Of a stretch of 8,706 nucleotides of DNA, positions 6,151 to 8,706 are shown piece by piece; position 1 is the first letter of the stretch; each line of letters opens with the position of its first letter. This stretch comes from Bacteroidales bacterium Bact_07 (GTDB lineage: Bacteria > Bacteroidota > Bacteroidia > Bacteroidales > Tenuifilaceae): the NCBI GenBank assembly GCA_001603415.1, contig LUYY01000129.1:1-8706 (forward strand), written 5' to 3'. The translations under genes were made by a program, and so were the position numbers. The notes below the pieces were generated by a model, which did no database searches, was not told where the DNA came from, and saw only the letters and a list, made by a program, of their open reading frames with translations.

Positions 6151-8385
6151 TTAAAAGATTGAAGCCTGAAACGGAATCCTCAATGTCAATGAGATATTTC
6201 GTCCCGGATTATAAAAATCAACCTCTTTTAATGTTGACAGGTGGTCAACATACTTTTTGTCGAGTAGGTTTTGAATCGCCAAGTTTAATTCCAAAGGTTG
6301 ATTGCCTAAACTGAAACTAGCACCCAACGATAGGTTTACCAAAACATATCCTGGTGTAGTAGTTTCATCGCCAGCTATATTGTTTTGGGGAAATGCGGAA
6401 TTGATTTTTACCAGAAAGTATGGATTACTAAAAAAGCCTAATTTATTTCCCATAAAACCGGTTTCAAATGCCAGTTTACTTGCTGGAATAAAGGGCAGAT
6501 AGTCCCCATCACGATTTTTCCCTAGTACATAGGAATAGTTTGTCCCAAAATGAATCCACTGAACCGATTTGGGATGAAAATGCAATGCAAATTCTCCACC
6601 ATATAAGTAAGCATCATCCTGTTTATATCGGTATTCAGGCAAACCGCTATTAAACAATCCGGTTGGTGCAATGTAAATGTAATTGGCAATGGAATTGAAA
6701 AAACCTGCAACATCAACAAGTAGGTTATCGATATGGTAATGGGCACTAATGTCGTACTCAAACGATTTTTCTGGTTTAAGTGCAATATCGCCTATCTCAT
6801 ATCGTGCTTCATGAGGACCATTTGATGTTAACTCAGCAAGGTTAGGATTTCGGTATGCAGCCGCACCATTTAGCCTAAATATGAGGTTCTCGTTACCCCT
6901 ATAAGTTGCTCCAACCGAACCCGTTATATTATCAAACATCCTGTTCACGCTTGGCCTATAATTAGGTTGATTTGCAATGCCCACCTCATCGGACTCCAGT
7001 TTCCTTGCATCGAACCTCAGCCCGGCTTGAAAACGAAATTTTCCAACGGTTTGCTGCGCTAATCCAAAAAGCGAGTAACCTAGGGTTAGAGCATTAGGCA
7101 AAAGGATAGTTTCACGATTGTTAATATTGGTATTCCATTGATTGATTCCCTGAGCACCAAAAATATAGTCGTTTCCTGGACTTGATGGAAGCAACACCTT
7201 AGCCTCGTAGATTAACGTTGTTAGCCGCATTTGCAACTCATACTCATTAGGTTCCCCTAAATGGGTAAGTTCAGTTGATTGCAACGAAGCATTTACATCA
7301 ACTTTTGTTTTACCTAAAAATATCTTTGACTGTGATGAAACCAAATGGGTGCCCAACTGCTGGTAAAAAATTGAAGGTTTTCGACCCCTACCAGCTATTT
7401 CATTAATTGCTTCCTCTTCCACAAGACCTAAGTTTTGTAGGTTGAAGTCGTAGAAAAAATTGGTTGTCATCAACTTACCATTAAATCCACCATTCAACTT
7501 TACAGAGTGCTCGTTAAATCTGGAATTAGGGACAAAAGCTCCACCCCCTTGAAGGTAATCGGCATGAGTTTTTTGACCAAACCTTGCCCCTCCATGAAAT
7601 TTACTCCCCGAAGCCTTAATACCAATATTATTGACCATCCCGAGTGAATTTGAGAATAGCTGAAGGTTATAGTCGCCCTCCACCTTTCCTTCGGCAGCAG
7701 GTCGCTCTTTGATGAAGTTTAACACACCACCAATTGCATCGGAACCATAAAGTAGCGATGCTGGCCCCTTAATAACCTCAACCGACTCAATCCCAAACTC
7801 ATCGATTCCTAAAGGGTGATGACTGGAATACTGGTAGTTCTCAAAACGAATGCCATTGCTTAATACCAGCACATCATTCATGGAAAGGCCTCTGATAACA
7901 GGTTTAGTAACGCCATTCCCCTTGCTAATCATGTCAACTCCAGGCACATTAGTCAGCATTTCCATGAAGTTTGGTGAGGGCATTCGGTGGCGTTCATTTA
8001 ACCTCAGAATATCAATCTTTACAGCATTCTGATGCTGGGTTGTATTATAACCAGCCGAAACTACAACCGCCTCGGCTTCAATACTTGCGTGGGTGAGTTT
8101 TACATTTATATTCACCTCTTCCCCAACCAGATTTATTGATACTATTTGATTGGCATATCCAATATGCGAAACCTGCAAATCAAACCTTCCGTTGGGTAAA
8201 TTATTAAGCTCAAACTCCCCCCTTGAACTTGTTGTGGTGCCTTTTACCAACATCGGAATAAAAACATTGGCACCTTCAACAGGAACATTATTCTCATTTA
8301 AAACAGTCCCTTTTATGACGTTTTGAGCAAATAAGTTGTTAGCAAATAGCATTGCTATTATTAAGAATATTTTTGTTAATCGCAT
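6151..8385 (-). CDS. TonB-dependent outer-membrane receptor with N-terminal CarboxypepD_reg-like domain
   Basis: The start is set at the ATG at 8385-8383 because it begins a signal peptide (MRLTKIFLIIAMLFANNLFA, then Q), giving 744 residues; the frame continues upstream to an ATG at 8460, but those 25 residues would bury the signal. Order: CarboxypepD_reg-like beta-sandwich (about 23-97; IKGTVLNENNVPVEGANVF), a TonB-box-like EAVVVSAGY (about 105-113), the plug (about 120-225; NVPGVD, VIRGLS, VEVIKGPASLLYGSDAIGG), and a beta-barrel ending in NLLDKKYVDH and a terminal Phe, the outer-membrane insertion signal. The barrel motif YRNPNLAELTSNGPHEARYEIGD followed by LKPEKS, and a His pair in the plug (SSHHPLG, 189-190), recall the branch that includes the zinc receptor ZnuD. 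No SusD-like partner is adjacent, arguing against glycan import. Substrate unknown; a metal or metal complex is a reasonable guess only. Confidence 0.92.
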   Translation of the reverse strand: MRLTKIFLIIAMLFANNLFAQNVIKGTVLNENNVPVEGANVFIPMLVKGTTTSSRGEFELNNLPNGRFDLQVSHIGYANQIVSINLVGEEVNINVKLTHASIEAEAVVVSAGYNTTQHQNAVKIDILRLNERHRMPSPNFMEMLTNVPGVDMISKGNGVTKPVIRGLSMNDVLVLSNGIRFENYQYSSHHPLGIDEFGIESVEVIKGPASLLYGSDAIGGVLNFIKERPAAEGKVEGDYNLQLFSNSLGMVNNIGIKASGSKFHGGARFGQKTHADYLQGGGAFVPNSRFNEHSVKLNGGFNGKLMTTNFFYDFNLQNLGLVEEEAINEIAGRGRKPSIFYQQLGTHLVSSQSKIFLGKTKVDVNASLQSTELTHLGEPNEYELQMRLTTLIYEAKVLLPSSPGNDYIFGAQGINQWNTNINNRETILLPNALTLGYSLFGLAQQTVGKFRFQAGLRFDARKLESDEVGIANQPNYRPSVNRMFDNITGSVGATYRGNENLIFRLNGAAAYRNPNLAELTSNGPHEARYEIGDIALKPEKSFEYDISAHYHIDNLLVDVAGFFNSIANYIYIAPTGLFNSGLPEYRYKQDDAYLYGGEFALHFHPKSVQWIHFGTNYSYVLGKNRDGDYLPFIPASKLAFETGFMGNKLGFFSNPYFLVKINSAFPQNNIAGDETTTPGYVLVNLSLGASFSLGNQPLELNLAIQNLLDKKYVDHLSTLKEVDFYNPGRNISLTLRIPFQASIF

Positions 8386-8706
8386 ATTATACAAGTTGTT
8401 AAACTGACAATAATGTAATTCGATATTCATATAAGAAAATGTACAATAGAATAGCCCCAAAAACTTTATTGTACGGAATAAATCCCTACTGAATATTTGG
8501 GGTAATTAAATACTGCCTTCAAGTAATTAAAGCTTAGCCTCAATTACCTGAATAATATTTACATTTTGAAAATCAATGGAAGGATAAAAAAGCGATTTAT
8601 GCTTTACGAAATTGGTGGTGCTCGCTGATTTTTTGTATCAAAACAATCAATATAAACATTGGAAATTACTAAAACCGATATTCTTGAAATAACACTGAAA
8701 TACGCC
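8386..8706. other. Non-coding region upstream of the TonB-dependent receptor
   Basis: These 321 bases precede the receptor's start and reach the window edge. They hold the inverted repeat at 8441-8474, a weak minus-strand -7-like TACATTTT (8443-8436), a repeated TAATTAAA (8503-8510 and 8524-8531, one base different), and an overlapping CCCCAAA/TTTGGGG pair (8455-8461 and 8496-8502). No complete gene is supported. Two short minus-strand open frames here lack a start or run off the edge and are treated as non-genes. Confidence 0.65.
8441..8474. promoter_or_regulatory. Inverted repeat GTACAATA-N18-TATTGTAC, candidate operator of the receptor gene
   Basis: Perfect 8-bp arms at 8441-8448 and 8467-8474 are separated by 18 bases and begin 56 bases upstream of the receptor start. 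Arm centres are 26 bp apart, about two and a half helical turns. The left arm overlaps a TACATTTT -7-like element on the minus strand, so a protein bound here could control the receptor promoter. It could instead be a hairpin in the leader RNA if transcription starts further upstream. Confidence 0.4.

Noticed and set aside
8527..8637. Minus-strand frame of 36 codons with a plausible protein-like ending (IIQVIEAKL)
   Set aside because: There is a stop just upstream, no ATG, and no recognisable family; at most a decayed remnant.
8604..8706. Minus-strand frame open to the right window edge (ends KNQRAPPIS)
   Set aside because: Only about 33 codons are visible, with no motif; it cannot be told from chance.

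Overview
The window looks like a piece of an anaerobic Bacteroidetes (Bacteroidota) chromosome. The evidence is an AT-rich genome with very AT-rich spacers, mostly weak Shine-Dalgarno sequences, -7-like TAnnTTTG elements, a CarboxypepD_reg-like/TonB-dependent receptor, and a TPR-PD40 envelope protein of the type common in that phylum. No RNA genes, insertion sequences, CRISPR arrays or phage genes were seen.

Left part (1-3689). A minus-strand gene is cut by the left edge; only its first 21 codons are present. They resemble the start of NuoE/HydC-type NADH-linked subunits. After a 297-bp AT-rich divergent promoter region comes a tight three-gene plus-strand operon: a stand-alone thioredoxin-like [2Fe-2S] ferredoxin (363-608), a 623-residue protein built from a 2x[4Fe-4S] ferredoxin, an [FeFe]-hydrogenase H-cluster-like domain, an extra Fe-S domain, a coiled coil and a PAS domain (624-2495), and a SpoIIE/PP2C serine phosphatase with an additional C-terminal domain (2508-3689). 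This has the form of a redox or H2 sensing module: electrons enter through the ferredoxins, the modified hydrogenase domain senses, the PAS/coiled coil relays, and the phosphatase gives the output. The H-cluster loops depart clearly from catalytic hydrogenases. If the truncated gene is hydC, the module sits divergent to the NADH-linked hydrogenase it probably monitors.

Middle part (3690-6150). A secreted or periplasmic envelope protein has a signal peptide, TPR repeats, a PD40 beta-propeller, a small beta-sandwich, a long K/P/E-rich linker and two SPOR-like repeats at the C-terminus, where better known relatives carry an OmpA domain. It ends at a strong bidirectional terminator shared with the next, convergent gene.

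Right part (6151-8706). A minus-strand TonB-dependent outer-membrane receptor of the CarboxypepD_reg-like/plug/barrel type, with no SusD partner in view, is preceded by a 321-bp non-coding stretch holding a clean 8-bp inverted repeat that may be an operator. The envelope gene and the receptor gene show no evident functional link to the hydrogenase-like operon.
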